Part shown: positions 7,618 through 20,725 of the stretch, piece by piece
How positions within the stretch are numbered: the stretch's first letter is position 1
Layout: every line of letters begins with the position of its first letter
Source of the DNA: an uncultured Bacteroidota bacterium
Lineage (GTDB): Bacteria; Bacteroidota; Bacteroidia; Flavobacteriales; Flavobacteriaceae
Length of the DNA: 42,746 nucleotides
Direction of reading: 5' to 3'
Assembly: GCA_902546095.1 (NCBI GenBank)
Contig: CACCIQ010000007.1
Location: 1-42,746 of the forward strand
Notes under the pieces: generated by a model
Database searches by the model: none
What the model saw: only the letters and a program-made list of their open reading frames with translations
Told to the model about the DNA's origin: nothing
Made by a program: the position numbers and the translations under genes

Positions 7618-9054
7618 ATGAAAAATATAATTTTTCTTACATGCTTATTTATTTTTTCTTGTAATTCTCAAGAAAATACTTTACCCAATGTAATCATCAT
7701 TTTTGCTGATGACCTAGGCTATAATGATATTAGTTTTCATGGTACTAGTGATATATCAACACCTAATATTGATGATATAGGTAATAATGGTGTATTTTTT
7801 ACAAGTGGTTACTTAACAACACCCTTTTGTTCACCAAGTAGAGCTGGCATATTGACTGGACGTTATCCAGACTTTTTTGGATATGGGAGAAATATATTAT
7901 TTGCCCCAAAAGATCCAAATATGGGTTTACCCCTCAGTGAATTTACAATGGCAGATTTATTTAAGACTAAAAACTATGTTACAGGAATAATTGGAAAATG
8001 GCATTTAGGAGCACATGAATCATTGAGACCTAACAGCAGGGGATTTGATGAGTTTTTTGGGCATCTTACAGGCGGACATAGATATCTTCCAGAAGAGTTG
8101 ACTCTCAAAGATGAAACAGAAGTTAAGGCTCATAACCAAGCTTATCGAACAAAAATTTTAAGGAACACTAACAGAGTTGAGATAGATGATTATTTAACTG
8201 ATGAATTTAGTGATGAGGCTGTGAAATTTATTGAAAATAATTCACAGAAGCCCTTCTTTCTTTTTTTGCCGTACAATGCTCCACATGGCCCAATACAAGC
8301 ACCGGAAAAATACGTGAATCGATTCCCACATATAAATAATCCACTAAGAAAAATATATGCTGGAATGATAAGTTCCATGGATGATGGGATCGGTAAAATT
8401 CTTACAAAACTTAAAGAAGAAAAAATTTACGACAATACTATTGTTTTCTTTCTTTCTGACAATGGAGCCCCCAAAAAAAGATGGACAGATAACGATGGAG
8501 CAAATTCACCTTTTAGTGGCTACAAAGGAAGTGATTTGGGTGAGGGTGGTGTAAGAACACCATTTTTTATGCAATGGCCTAAAAAAATAAAGCCTAAAAC
8601 TACATATGATAACCCAGTGAGCTCATTTGATATTTTTGCAACGATGAAGTCAATAATTAATCCAGATTTAAAACTTCCAAATAAAATTCATGGTAAAGAT
8701 ATTTTACCTTATGTACTAGGTGAAAAATCTGGTGCTCCACATGAAAGTCTATTTTGGAAAATAAATGGTGATTTTAAAATTGTAAATAATGATACAATTA
8801 GGGGAAATGATAGATTTGCCATAAGATCTAAAAACTATAAGATGATTATTGATGAGGATGGTAATAGCTATTTGTATGACCTTGAAAAAGATATTTCAGA
8901 GCAAAATAATATTGCTTTGGATTTCCCTGAAATTACAAATGATTTGAGATTAAAAATAAATCAATGGAATGAAAAGACTATTTCTCCAATTTTTCTTGGA
9001 CTTTCAAATAATGAACTCTACAATAAACTAAATCCTGATAGGTTCAGTTATTAA
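7618..9054 (+). CDS. Lipoprotein type I sulfatase
   Basis: This is a 478-residue S1 sulfatase with a lipobox FIFSC (Cys15). Metal ligands are in FADDLGYND (Asp31, Asp32), the formylglycine motif CSPSR is at Cys71 followed by AGILTGRYP, and GKWHLGAH and LSDNGAP carry further catalytic residues. The TTPFCSPSRAGILTGRYP context is shared with sulfatases of marine bacteria that act on algal galactans, but the subfamily is inferred only loosely. The gene is transcribed alone on the plus strand, wedged between two minus-strand operons, and its stop is 3 bp from that of the convergent sulfatase. Confidence 0.92.
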   Translation: MKNIIFLTCLFIFSCNSQENTLPNVIIIFADDLGYNDISFHGTSDISTPNIDDIGNNGVFFTSGYLTTPFCSPSRAGILTGRYPDFFGYGRNILFAPKDPNMGLPLSEFTMADLFKTKNYVTGIIGKWHLGAHESLRPNSRGFDEFFGHLTGGHRYLPEELTLKDETEVKAHNQAYRTKILRNTNRVEIDDYLTDEFSDEAVKFIENNSQKPFFLFLPYNAPHGPIQAPEKYVNRFPHINNPLRKIYAGMISSMDDGIGKILTKLKEEKIYDNTIVFFLSDNGAPKKRWTDNDGANSPFSGYKGSDLGEGGVRTPFFMQWPKKIKPKTTYDNPVSSFDIFATMKSIINPDLKLPNKIHGKDILPYVLGEKSGAPHESLFWKINGDFKIVNNDTIRGNDRFAIRSKNYKMIIDEDGNSYLYDLEKDISEQNNIALDFPEITNDLRLKINQWNEKTISPIFLGLSNNELYNKLNPDRFSY

Positions 9055-9057
9055 AAA

Positions 9058-10551
9058 TTATTTTCTAGCTTCATTTTTATTCACTTTACCTGAAATATAA
9101 TTTTTGTCGATTAAGAACATTAAACTATCAACATATTTTTGATCATAGTGAGGGTTTAATTTGCTAGGAATTGGAGCATTTTCGGTTTTTCTCCAATTAT
9201 TTAATTTAGATAAAAGCTCATCCTTCTTTTTAATATTAATATCAATAAGGTTTTTAGATTCTGAGATATCTTTTTCTAGATTGTATAATTCAAATTGATT
9301 GTTCTCATAGTAGTGATGTAATTTCCAATTATCTTTAATTACAACTGTGCCAGGTCTTGTTCTAAATAAGGGATCTGTTCCATTATCTTTATGAACATTA
9401 TATGGTTCAAGATAAATTGGAAAATGAAAGTATAGCTCTCTTTTTTTTAGTTTCCCCCCAAATAAAACTGGGGAAATATCCTCTCCATCTAAATCGATTG
9501 GGTTTGTGTAACCAACCAATTGTTTAATGGTAGGATAGAAGTCTAGGTTTGAAACTCTTTCATAAGATTGAGATTCAGTATTAATTTTACCTTTCCATGA
9601 AAAAATCAATGGAACTTTAATACCTCCCTCATAATACGACCCTTTTCCAGCTCTAAGTGGATATTGGTTAGAAATTGCGCTAATTCCGCCATTATCAGAG
9701 GTGAATATAATTAGTGTATTTTCAGACAAGTTTAATTCATCAATTTTATCCATTATTTTTCCAACATTTTCATCTAATGACTGAACCATTCCAGCATAAT
9801 CTGCACGGTTATGATATTCATTGGAATTTTTATTTCTGTATTTTTTTTGGTAATCAGGTTTGGATTGTATTGGTGTATGAACAGAGAAAAAAGGAACATA
9901 TGCAAAAAAATTATTCTCTCTGTTATTTTCAATAAAATTGACAACTTCATCACCGATTCGATCAGTTAAATATTCTCCTTTTGGACCATCATCCATGTTG
10001 GTATACTTGTATGGTGAAAAATATCCGCCAGGTCCTCCATGCTTATTGCCTCCAATATTAATGTCAAAGCCACTATTTTCGGGATGAAAACCAATATCAC
10101 CTAGATGCCATTTGCCAAAGTGTCCATTAACATATCCCAAATCTTTAAGCATTTCCGGAATAACAAAAAAATCTAAATCAAGATTACTTCTTGTTTTAAT
10201 GGGAATTAGTTTTCTTGTTTTTCTGCTACCTCTGTCAGATCCATAGCCTAAGAAGGGGTTAACTACTGAATAAATTCCATGTGCGTTTTGATACTTGCCT
10301 GACAACATTGTTGCTCTGCTTGGTGCGCAATTTGCAGCTGACGCATAACCATTATAAAATATCATACCTGATTTAGAAAGTTTATCAATGTTAGGAGTTT
10401 CATAGTAGGTTGAACCCATGTAAGACAGATCCGACCAACCCAAGTCATCTGCAACTATTAAAACAATGTTAGGTTTTTCAATTGTTTCTTTACTACAAGA
10501 AATAGTCATAAGTAAAAAAAAACTAAATTTTATTAATAGTGTTTTATTCAT
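9058..10551 (-). CDS. Lipoprotein type I sulfatase
   Basis: This is a 497-residue S1 sulfatase with lipobox MTISC (Cys19), VADDLGWSD metal ligands, the formylglycine motif CAPSR at Cys75, GKWHLG and FTSDNGG. Segments such as GFDINIGGNKHGGPGGY and GEYLTDR are shared with the sulfatase at 21219-22643, so the two are paralogues of one subfamily, probably with related but different targets. It overlaps the end of the upstream sulfatase (10544-12403) by 8 bp, the same overlap length as galE/galK, and is the second gene of that minus-strand pair. Confidence 0.92.
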   Translation of the reverse strand: MNKTLLIKFSFFLLMTISCSKETIEKPNIVLIVADDLGWSDLSYMGSTYYETPNIDKLSKSGMIFYNGYASAANCAPSRATMLSGKYQNAHGIYSVVNPFLGYGSDRGSRKTRKLIPIKTRSNLDLDFFVIPEMLKDLGYVNGHFGKWHLGDIGFHPENSGFDINIGGNKHGGPGGYFSPYKYTNMDDGPKGEYLTDRIGDEVVNFIENNRENNFFAYVPFFSVHTPIQSKPDYQKKYRNKNSNEYHNRADYAGMVQSLDENVGKIMDKIDELNLSENTLIIFTSDNGGISAISNQYPLRAGKGSYYEGGIKVPLIFSWKGKINTESQSYERVSNLDFYPTIKQLVGYTNPIDLDGEDISPVLFGGKLKKRELYFHFPIYLEPYNVHKDNGTDPLFRTRPGTVVIKDNWKLHHYYENNQFELYNLEKDISESKNLIDINIKKKDELLSKLNNWRKTENAPIPSKLNPHYDQKYVDSLMFLIDKNYISGKVNKNEARK

Positions 10552-12403
10552 TCTCAGTTAGATAATTCATTCTTCTATTAACTAATGCATTTTCTTCTCT
10601 AATTGGTGGTATCCAATTTTCTGGAAAAACATTCTTATTAAGATTCAGCTTGTACTTAGGATTAATTGTCTTAATATTAGCTAATGTGTTTAACATAAGG
10701 TTAGCTTCAGCTTCAAAATTTGATCTTTTTAATAGAGAATTTATTTTTGAATCATTCAACTCAATATCATTTAAAAGCATAAATTCTGCAGCCCTCATTC
10801 TAACTAAATTTTCAGAGTCATTTTCAAAAATTACCTTTATTTTATCCTTGTTTTCCATCGCCTTAATTCCAAAGCTTGAACATACAATCAATCCCCAATA
10901 TCTTATCCAAGGATTATCGTTATTTAATGAGTTTTTTATTTGAGATGAAACTTCATCATAATCTTTAAGTTGAAGGTTTGATGTTTCAATAAGTTTTTTT
11001 ATTAATGTTTTATTTTGAGCTGAATATTCCACAACGTCATCAATTCCGTTATTTAAAAAATATGGCTCGGGAAGAAAACTTAAATCATTGATTGACATTA
11101 AATGATTATTTAATTGTTCCCTCATGGTTATTAGTATATCATTGTAAGCAATGTCATTTGCCAAATTTTTTGTTTCGTGAGGATCCTCTTCAATATTATA
11201 CAAAGACTCAGGTGATTTAGGTTTAAAAAATTGACTTTGGATATCATTTAATTTTCCATCTTGAAAAAGGGTGTACCATTCTTTATATGCCAACATTTTA
11301 TATCTGTAAAAGTTATACAAACCATCTACATTAAAGGGCTGGTAGTTTCTCATGTATTTATATTTACCCTTTCTTATTGATCTAACTAAATCATATTTTT
11401 CATCAAATCTATCCGCATAACCAAATGCTGAGTTACGTTTTTCAAGTTCAGATTTCTTTAGTTTTTTACCTAAAAATGCTTTTCCATCTATTGATTTAGG
11501 AATATCAATTCCAGCCAATGAAAGAACTGTTGGTACTAAGTCAACAAATTCAACAAATGTAGATGTTCTCGTACCTGCTTTAAATGGGGAAAGTTTTTTA
11601 AATTTTTCAGGAATTCTAACAACCAAAGGAACATTTAATCCACTTTCATATATGTAGCCTTTACTTCTTGGTAATACACCTCCGTGGTCTCCATAGTAAA
11701 AAATAATTGTATCATCCAATAATCCTTCATTTTTAAGATCATTTATAAATTTCTCTATTTCTTCATCAACATCCTTATGGTGATTGTGAAGCAATGATTG
11801 AGTATATCTAAAAGTTGGTGTATCAGGATGATATGGAAAAGGAGTTATACTATCTAAATTATTATTTTTTAGAGCTTCCTCAAGATGTTGTTTGTTAAAG
11901 TGTAATTGACCCTCGTGTGTGTTATGAAAATTCTGAACATGGAAGAATGGTTGATTTTCTTTTCGATTTTTATATGTAGCTTTTTCAGAGGATTCGTTCC
12001 AAATTTCACCGTCCTTTATAAAATTATAATCCTCTTTTGCATTATTTGTAGTGTAATAACCTGCATCTTTTAAATATACTGGAAGAGGTTTTACATCATA
12101 AGGTAGTTTAACCCTATTCATTCTTCGGTGGTATTGTGTTCCAACTCTGGGTGCGTAAACACCTGTGATAAGAGTACTTCTTGCAACTGAACAGACTGGT
12201 GAATTTGAAAACGCATTGTCAAAGACAACACCTTGATCAGCTAACGCATTAATTTGAGACATTTCAGCTCCACCGTCTGTGTAAAGATTCATATAATGAA
12301 TTGAATTGTCTTCAGTTACAATCCATAAAATATTTGGTTTTGAATTATCATTTTCACATGACCAAAAAATTAGTGATAATACTATTGTAATAAAGACTCT
12401 CAT
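10544..12403 (-). CDS. Lipoprotein sulfatase with noncanonical CSVAR motif and helical-repeat C-terminus
   Basis: This 619-residue exported protein has a lipobox LIFWSC (Cys16) and an alkaline phosphatase/sulfatase fold. Instead of the usual DD pair it has VTEDNS. The expected formylglycine site reads CSVAR at Cys71 followed by STLITGVYAPR, so the usual Pro/Ala at the third position is Val. The Cys and Arg are kept, so maturation by a formylglycine-generating enzyme is still possible but not assured. The family GKWHLG block is replaced by TTNNAKEDYNF. YYGDHGG supplies late metal ligands. From about residue 430 to 600 the chain is helical, with HEAT-like units such as NPWIRYWGLIVCSSFG. It opens a two-sulfatase minus-strand operon, 38 bp from the divergent GH2 gene. 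Confidence 0.85.
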   Translation of the reverse strand: MRVFITIVLSLIFWSCENDNSKPNILWIVTEDNSIHYMNLYTDGGAEMSQINALADQGVVFDNAFSNSPVCSVARSTLITGVYAPRVGTQYHRRMNRVKLPYDVKPLPVYLKDAGYYTTNNAKEDYNFIKDGEIWNESSEKATYKNRKENQPFFHVQNFHNTHEGQLHFNKQHLEEALKNNNLDSITPFPYHPDTPTFRYTQSLLHNHHKDVDEEIEKFINDLKNEGLLDDTIIFYYGDHGGVLPRSKGYIYESGLNVPLVVRIPEKFKKLSPFKAGTRTSTFVEFVDLVPTVLSLAGIDIPKSIDGKAFLGKKLKKSELEKRNSAFGYADRFDEKYDLVRSIRKGKYKYMRNYQPFNVDGLYNFYRYKMLAYKEWYTLFQDGKLNDIQSQFFKPKSPESLYNIEEDPHETKNLANDIAYNDILITMREQLNNHLMSINDLSFLPEPYFLNNGIDDVVEYSAQNKTLIKKLIETSNLQLKDYDEVSSQIKNSLNNDNPWIRYWGLIVCSSFGIKAMENKDKIKVIFENDSENLVRMRAAEFMLLNDIELNDSKINSLLKRSNFEAEANLMLNTLANIKTINPKYKLNLNKNVFPENWIPPIREENALVNRRMNYLTENE

Positions 12404-12408
12404 ATTAA

Positions 12409-15585
<3,177 letters not shown>

Positions 15586-15621
15586 GAAAATTTACAACTG
15601 AAAAAAAACTGCAATTTTAGT

Positions 15622-15708
15622 AATATCTCAAAATATAAGCCTTCCTGTTGAATTTTATTAAATTTAAAGTATGTTTTATTGAGATATTGTTGGAAGGAAG
15701 ATTTTTTT
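15622..15708 (+). promoter_or_regulatory. Structured leader upstream of susC with interleaved inverted repeats
   Basis: In the 179 bp before susC, AATATCTCAA (15622-15631) is the exact complement of TTGAGATATT (15679-15688). CCTTCC inside that loop (15640-15645) is complementary to GGAAGG just after it (15692-15697). A run of seven T follows at 15702-15708. The interleaved order would give a pseudoknot or two competing helices, as in attenuators or sRNA-controlled leaders. No known riboswitch class is recognised. Confidence 0.35.
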
Positions 15709-15764
15709 TATTTATCTTCACAAACTACAAAACAACAATAAATAGTATAACAAAAATAGTTATT

Positions 15765-18700
15765 ATGAATACAAAGAATATTTTTAGAAATCTGTTCTTA
15801 TTGTTTGCTTTTTTACTTTCAACTAACCTTATATTTTCTCAAAATTTAATCAGTGGTACTGTCACTGATGAAGGTGGTAATGCACTTCCTGGGGTTAGCA
15901 TAGTTGAAAAAGGAACTAACAATGGAACAGTGTCAGATTTTGATGGTAATTTTCAACTGAATGTTGAAGATGCTGCTACAATTGTTTTCTCATACATAGG
16001 TTATTTAACTCAAGAAGTTGGATCTTCTGCTACAATGAATGTTGTCATGGAAGAGGATGTATCTAAATTAGAGGAAGTAGTAGTCGTTGGTTATGGTACA
16101 CAACAGAAAAAAACATTGACCGGCTCTGTTGCATCAATTTCTGGAGAAGAAATTAACTTAAGACCTACACCTAACACAAGTCAATTATTGATGGGACAAG
16201 CTGCTGGTCTTTCAGTAAGATCTGGTTCAGGACTTCCTGGAGAAGATTTTGCTACTTTGAGAATTAGAAACTTTGAAGCTCCATTAATAATTGTTGATGG
16301 AATTGTTGCAACGTTTGGCCAAGTAGATCCAAATGATATAGAAAATATTTCTATTCTTAAAGATGCTGCAGCTTCGATTTATGGAGCTAGAGCTGGAAAT
16401 GGAGTTATTCTGATAACTACGAAAAGAGGAACTGACAGAGGAGAAGGGGCTAAATTTACATACAATGGAACCGCTTCTTGGTCTGGACTTACTTTTGAAC
16501 CAAGAACACTTAGTGCAAACCAATATGTAGACTTAGCTTTTAATGAACAAGGTCAACCATTGGCTGACTTAATGCCTCCATATCTTGCATGGGACAATGA
16601 GAGAAAGCAGGTTTATGATAGTACTACAGGTGAAGATTTTGCTGGTAATGACTGGAGAGATCTGATTTATAAAGATTGGCAATTACAAACTCAGCACAAC
16701 TTAAGTGCAAGAGGAAGAAGTAAAGATATTGGATATTTTATCTCACTAGGATTTACAGATACAGAGAGTCAACTGGAAGGTGCTGATTATACTCATACCA
16801 GATATAATATTAGATCAAATTTAGATGTTAATTTAACAGAAAATTTGACTGCAAGATTAGATCTTTCTTATTTCCAGACTACTCTTGATAAAGCACATTT
16901 TCAAACACAAACTCTTTACACTAGATTAAATTCTGGTAAACCAACATATTTGTATGAGTATCCAGATCCTTCATATGCATCTCACGCTGGTGCAGCTACG
17001 GTCTATGCCCCAAATTATTTGATCAAAAAGGATTTTGCTGGTACAATAGTTAACCGTGATAATAACTTAAGAGGAGCAATTAGTCTTACATATGATGTTC
17101 CGTTTATAGCTGGAATGTCAATAACAGGTTCTTTAAATATGGAAGCTCAAAATGAGTGGAATAAAAATATTCAAAAAAGATTTGCTGCTTACAACTATGA
17201 CCCATCTACCCCTGAGGTATACACTCTGTTTGGATATGTAAACAGAGACGTTATTAGTGTAAATGCTGACAGGGATATGGAATTGTTACCCAAGCTTACA
17301 GTTACATACGATAAGGAATGGGGAGATAATATATTAAACGCATTGTTTGTTGCCGAGTCAACAACATTTAAAAGAGATTACTTAATGGGTTCTAGAACTG
17401 ACCCGTTGTCTTTTGAGGCTCCCTATTTGAATTATTCATCTAGAGCCGAATTAGATAATGCTGAAATTTTCTCTGAAAGTGCAAGATCTAGTTATGTAGG
17501 TAGGGTAAATTACAGCTACAAGGATAAGTACTTATTTTCTGCAACAATGAGAGCAGATGCGACTGCAAGATATTCAATTGAAGGTCGTTGGGGTTATTTT
17601 CCAAGTTTAAGTTTTGGTTGGAGAATATCTGAGGAAGATTTTATGAAAGATAATTCTTCCTGGAATAATTTAAAATTGCGAGCATCTTATGGAATAATGG
17701 GTAATGATGCAGTATCAAATTTTGACTTTTTAACAGGTTATAATATTGCTAATGGATTTTATTTATTTAATGGAGATCCCTATCCAATTATTTCCTCAGC
17801 TGGTTTAGCCAATGCTCTTGTTACATGGGAAACCATGAAGATTGCAAATGTTGGAATTGAAGGAACATTGTGGGATGGAGGACTTGGTTTTGAATTAGAC
17901 TTCTTCTACAGACTTAGAGAAGATATATTAGCAATACCGACAGAGGGAGTACCATTCAACTTCGGTGCTAGTCTACCTAGAACAAACCTAAATACCAGAG
18001 ATAATAGAGGTTTTGATTTAATGTTGAAGCATCAAGGAAAAATTGGAGCTGTTAGTTATGAAATTAATCCTATGATTTCATGGGCTAGAGGAAAATATGT
18101 TTCATGGGATGAAAATATCCTTCCAACAGATGGTGTTGATGCATCAGTAGCTGCTGCTAATGCTCTTTATAATGCAAGGTATTCTAGGACTGGTCAATGG
18201 GACGATCTTCAGTGGGGCTTCAACACTACTGGATTTTTTACATCTCAAGATCAAATTGATAATCATCCAATTGATGCCGATAATGCTGGTAACCAAACGG
18301 TAATTGTTGGTGACTTAATCTTTGTTGATCAAAATGGAGATGGCTTGATAGATTGGAAAGATCAAGTGATAATAGGTAAGGGTGGCATGCCTAAATGGAA
18401 TTTTAGTAGTTGGACAAATGCGAAATGGGGAAATTGGAGTGTTAGTGCACTATGGCAAGGAGCTGCAGGTTATTCAATCCAATTTGGTGGCCCTCAGAGT
18501 TGGCAAGGACTAAACAGTCATCAATCAATACCTACAAATATTGCATATGAAAATAGGTCAATAAAAGGAGCTAACGGTGATGTCGAGATTTTGGGTAGAT
18601 TCCCGCCGGCAAATAATACTGGTGGTGTACCTGCAATCAGTAGTCGTGCAAATGATTTTACCAGAATAGATGCTATATATTTAAGACTAAAGACTTTAAA

Positions 18701-18902
18701 TATTGGTTACACTATCCCTAAAAATATAACTGATAGTCTTGGTATAGACGCACTTCAGTTATACATAGCAGGTAACAATGTATTTACTTTAGATAATTTG
18801 GATATATGGTCAGGATACTATGACCCAGAAGTTACTGGAGGTCATCAAAACAATTATCCAACAACAAAGTCCTGGACAACTGGTTTAAAAATTAACTTTT
18901 AA
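15765..18902 (+). CDS. SusC/RagA-family TonB-dependent outer membrane transporter
   Basis: SusC proteins form the outer membrane barrel that imports oligosaccharides captured by SusD. The start at 15765 gives MNTKNIFRNLFLLFAF, a proper signal peptide. An in-frame TTG at 15648 is rejected. The mature protein begins with the carboxypeptidase-D-like domain (ISGTVTDEGGNALPGVSI), then the TonB-box region EEVVVVGYGTQQKK. The plug contains APLIIVDG, the hallmark ISILKDAAASIYGARAGNG and ITTKRG, and the 22-strand barrel ends in TGLKINF with a terminal Phe. At about 1045 residues it is full length. SusD follows after 32 bp. The neighbouring enzymes suggest a sulfated galactose-containing oligosaccharide as cargo. 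Confidence 0.95.
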   Translation: MNTKNIFRNLFLLFAFLLSTNLIFSQNLISGTVTDEGGNALPGVSIVEKGTNNGTVSDFDGNFQLNVEDAATIVFSYIGYLTQEVGSSATMNVVMEEDVSKLEEVVVVGYGTQQKKTLTGSVASISGEEINLRPTPNTSQLLMGQAAGLSVRSGSGLPGEDFATLRIRNFEAPLIIVDGIVATFGQVDPNDIENISILKDAAASIYGARAGNGVILITTKRGTDRGEGAKFTYNGTASWSGLTFEPRTLSANQYVDLAFNEQGQPLADLMPPYLAWDNERKQVYDSTTGEDFAGNDWRDLIYKDWQLQTQHNLSARGRSKDIGYFISLGFTDTESQLEGADYTHTRYNIRSNLDVNLTENLTARLDLSYFQTTLDKAHFQTQTLYTRLNSGKPTYLYEYPDPSYASHAGAATVYAPNYLIKKDFAGTIVNRDNNLRGAISLTYDVPFIAGMSITGSLNMEAQNEWNKNIQKRFAAYNYDPSTPEVYTLFGYVNRDVISVNADRDMELLPKLTVTYDKEWGDNILNALFVAESTTFKRDYLMGSRTDPLSFEAPYLNYSSRAELDNAEIFSESARSSYVGRVNYSYKDKYLFSATMRADATARYSIEGRWGYFPSLSFGWRISEEDFMKDNSSWNNLKLRASYGIMGNDAVSNFDFLTGYNIANGFYLFNGDPYPIISSAGLANALVTWETMKIANVGIEGTLWDGGLGFELDFFYRLREDILAIPTEGVPFNFGASLPRTNLNTRDNRGFDLMLKHQGKIGAVSYEINPMISWARGKYVSWDENILPTDGVDASVAAANALYNARYSRTGQWDDLQWGFNTTGFFTSQDQIDNHPIDADNAGNQTVIVGDLIFVDQNGDGLIDWKDQVIIGKGGMPKWNFSSWTNAKWGNWSVSALWQGAAGYSIQFGGPQSWQGLNSHQSIPTNIAYENRSIKGANGDVEILGRFPPANNTGGVPAISSRANDFTRIDAIYLRLKTLNIGYTIPKNITDSLGIDALQLYIAGNNVFTLDNLDIWSGYYDPEVTGGHQNNYPTTKSWTTGLKINF

Positions 18903-18934
18903 AAAAAAATAAAAACAATTAAATTGCAATAGAT

Positions 18935-20701
18935 ATGAATAAATTAATTAAAACACTTTGCTTTGTTCTTCCAATGATGTTATTTGTAGGATGTGCTGAT
19001 CTGGATCTGCTCCCTACGAACATGATTGCAGAAGATGCTGTTAAAAATGATCCAAAATTAGTTGAGGCGTTTTTAACAAAAATTTATCATCAAACCCGCT
19101 GGGAAGTTAATGATCATAGAGGTCAAAGAGATGGTAGTCACACAAATGACAAACATTGGAGATTTCATGATTGGGTTGTTGGTGGTGAAGGTACCTTAAT
19201 GGCTCCATGGCAGCGAGCAGTCGGAGTATCTTATCAAATACCGAATAGTGGTGGAGCTAATGAAGCTTCAAACTACTGGGCTTATGGAAACATTAGATCT
19301 GCTAATGAAATCATTCAAATTCTTAATGAAGCTACTTTCGATCCAACGACAATCAATCAACAAATTGGTGAAGCTAAATTCTTAAGGGCTTTTATGTATC
19401 TTGAAATGGCCAAAAGATATGGTGGAGTACCATTAGAATTAGTTCCGAAACAACTTGATGCTTCATATGACGAGCTTATGACACCAAGATCTACGTTACA
19501 AGCTACGTATGATCAAATTATTGCTGACTGTGATGCTGCTATCGCAGCTCTTCCAGGTCAGGCAATGGTAGGAAAAGCAACAAAATGGGCTGCACATGCT
19601 TTAAAAAGCAGGGCCTCACTCTACGCTGCGAGGATTGCAAAATATCATCCACAATCTGCAGATGGGCTAACATCAATCCCAGCTAGTTTAGCTGATGGAT
19701 ATTACACAATGTCTCATGCATCTGCTAGTGCTATTATTGACAGCGGAAAGCATCCATTGCACACAGGAGGTGGAACTTATCAAAAAACTTTTTCGGAAGT
19801 TTTAACACTGGAGGGTAACAGCGAACAAATATTTGTGACTCAGTACGATGTTGGTTTAGGTAAAACTCATCAACATGGATATTTCTCTATGCCTGATGGA
19901 TTCAAAGCAGGTTGGGGATCTAATATTCACATTTATGAAGCTTCTGCTGAACGATTTGAATATAAAGATGGTTCGCCAGGTAATAAAAATAGAAATCTGT
20001 TTAACAACAGGACCTTCTTTGATATTGAGGATGTCGTATATCAAAAAGATCCAAGATATTTAGCAAAAGCATGGACACCTGAAGAAGTCTTTGCTGGAAG
20101 AAGTGTTTGGTTCCACGATAATACCATTGGACCAAGTAACCCGAATGTTAAAGGAAGAGGAGGTGATGTTGCTCCACGAAGGGCTCCACCTAGAAATAGA
20201 AATAGAGGAGGGAGACTTGCTCAACATAGAGTGCCATTAGATGGAAGTTATGAGTTTATTGCTTATAATAATGATGGTATGGATTATGTGGTTTTTAGAA
20301 CTGGTGAAATGTATCTCAATGCTGCTGAAGCTGCTTTTGAAATTGGAAAGCCAATCAGAGCAAAACAAATGTTGAATGCGGTTAGAAATAGAGTTGGTAT
20401 GCCTCCAAAACAAGTTGCAACATTATCTAACATTAAAAATGAGAGATTTGTTGAGCTGTTTGGAGAAAATCATCATTTGACTGATCTAAAAACATGGAGA
20501 GATGCAGAGGCTGCAATCCATATGAAACCTAAATGGGGAGTAAAATGGTTCAGAAGAGGATCCGATGGAATGTATAAGGCCAGAAGATGGAGATGGAATT
20601 TTTCACAAAATACACCATTCGTTGAAAGAATGTATTGGTTGCCGATCGGTAATGGAAGGATTGCTGATAATCCTAACTTAGTAGAAAATCCTGGCTACTA
20701 A
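18935..20701 (+). CDS. SusD/RagB-family surface glycan-binding lipoprotein
   Basis: This 588-residue lipoprotein (LFVGCADLDLLP, lipidated Cys20) forms the lid of the SusC barrel and binds glycan at the cell surface. The helical TPR-type core is recognisable from ANEIIQILNEA, GEAKFLRAFMYLEMAKRYGG and the C-terminal YLNAAEAAFEIG with RFVELFGENHHLTDLKTW. An unusual feature is a strongly basic segment at residues 405-432, from VKGRGGDVAPRRAPP to AQHR, with eight arginines. Another basic stretch, KWFRRGSDGMYKARRWRW, is near the end. Such charge would suit a sulfated ligand, which is inference. A strong terminator follows. Confidence 0.94.
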   Translation: MNKLIKTLCFVLPMMLFVGCADLDLLPTNMIAEDAVKNDPKLVEAFLTKIYHQTRWEVNDHRGQRDGSHTNDKHWRFHDWVVGGEGTLMAPWQRAVGVSYQIPNSGGANEASNYWAYGNIRSANEIIQILNEATFDPTTINQQIGEAKFLRAFMYLEMAKRYGGVPLELVPKQLDASYDELMTPRSTLQATYDQIIADCDAAIAALPGQAMVGKATKWAAHALKSRASLYAARIAKYHPQSADGLTSIPASLADGYYTMSHASASAIIDSGKHPLHTGGGTYQKTFSEVLTLEGNSEQIFVTQYDVGLGKTHQHGYFSMPDGFKAGWGSNIHIYEASAERFEYKDGSPGNKNRNLFNNRTFFDIEDVVYQKDPRYLAKAWTPEEVFAGRSVWFHDNTIGPSNPNVKGRGGDVAPRRAPPRNRNRGGRLAQHRVPLDGSYEFIAYNNDGMDYVVFRTGEMYLNAAEAAFEIGKPIRAKQMLNAVRNRVGMPPKQVATLSNIKNERFVELFGENHHLTDLKTWRDAEAAIHMKPKWGVKWFRRGSDGMYKARRWRWNFSQNTPFVERMYWLPIGNGRIADNPNLVENPGY

Positions 20702-20725
20702 TACGAAATAAGTTAGTTTATTCAT

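Noticed and set aside
15648-15764. N-terminal extension of SusC from a TTG at 15648
   Set aside because: The extension adds 39 residues before a perfect signal peptide at 15765, uses a rare start, and overlaps the structured leader. The ATG at 15765 is preferred.
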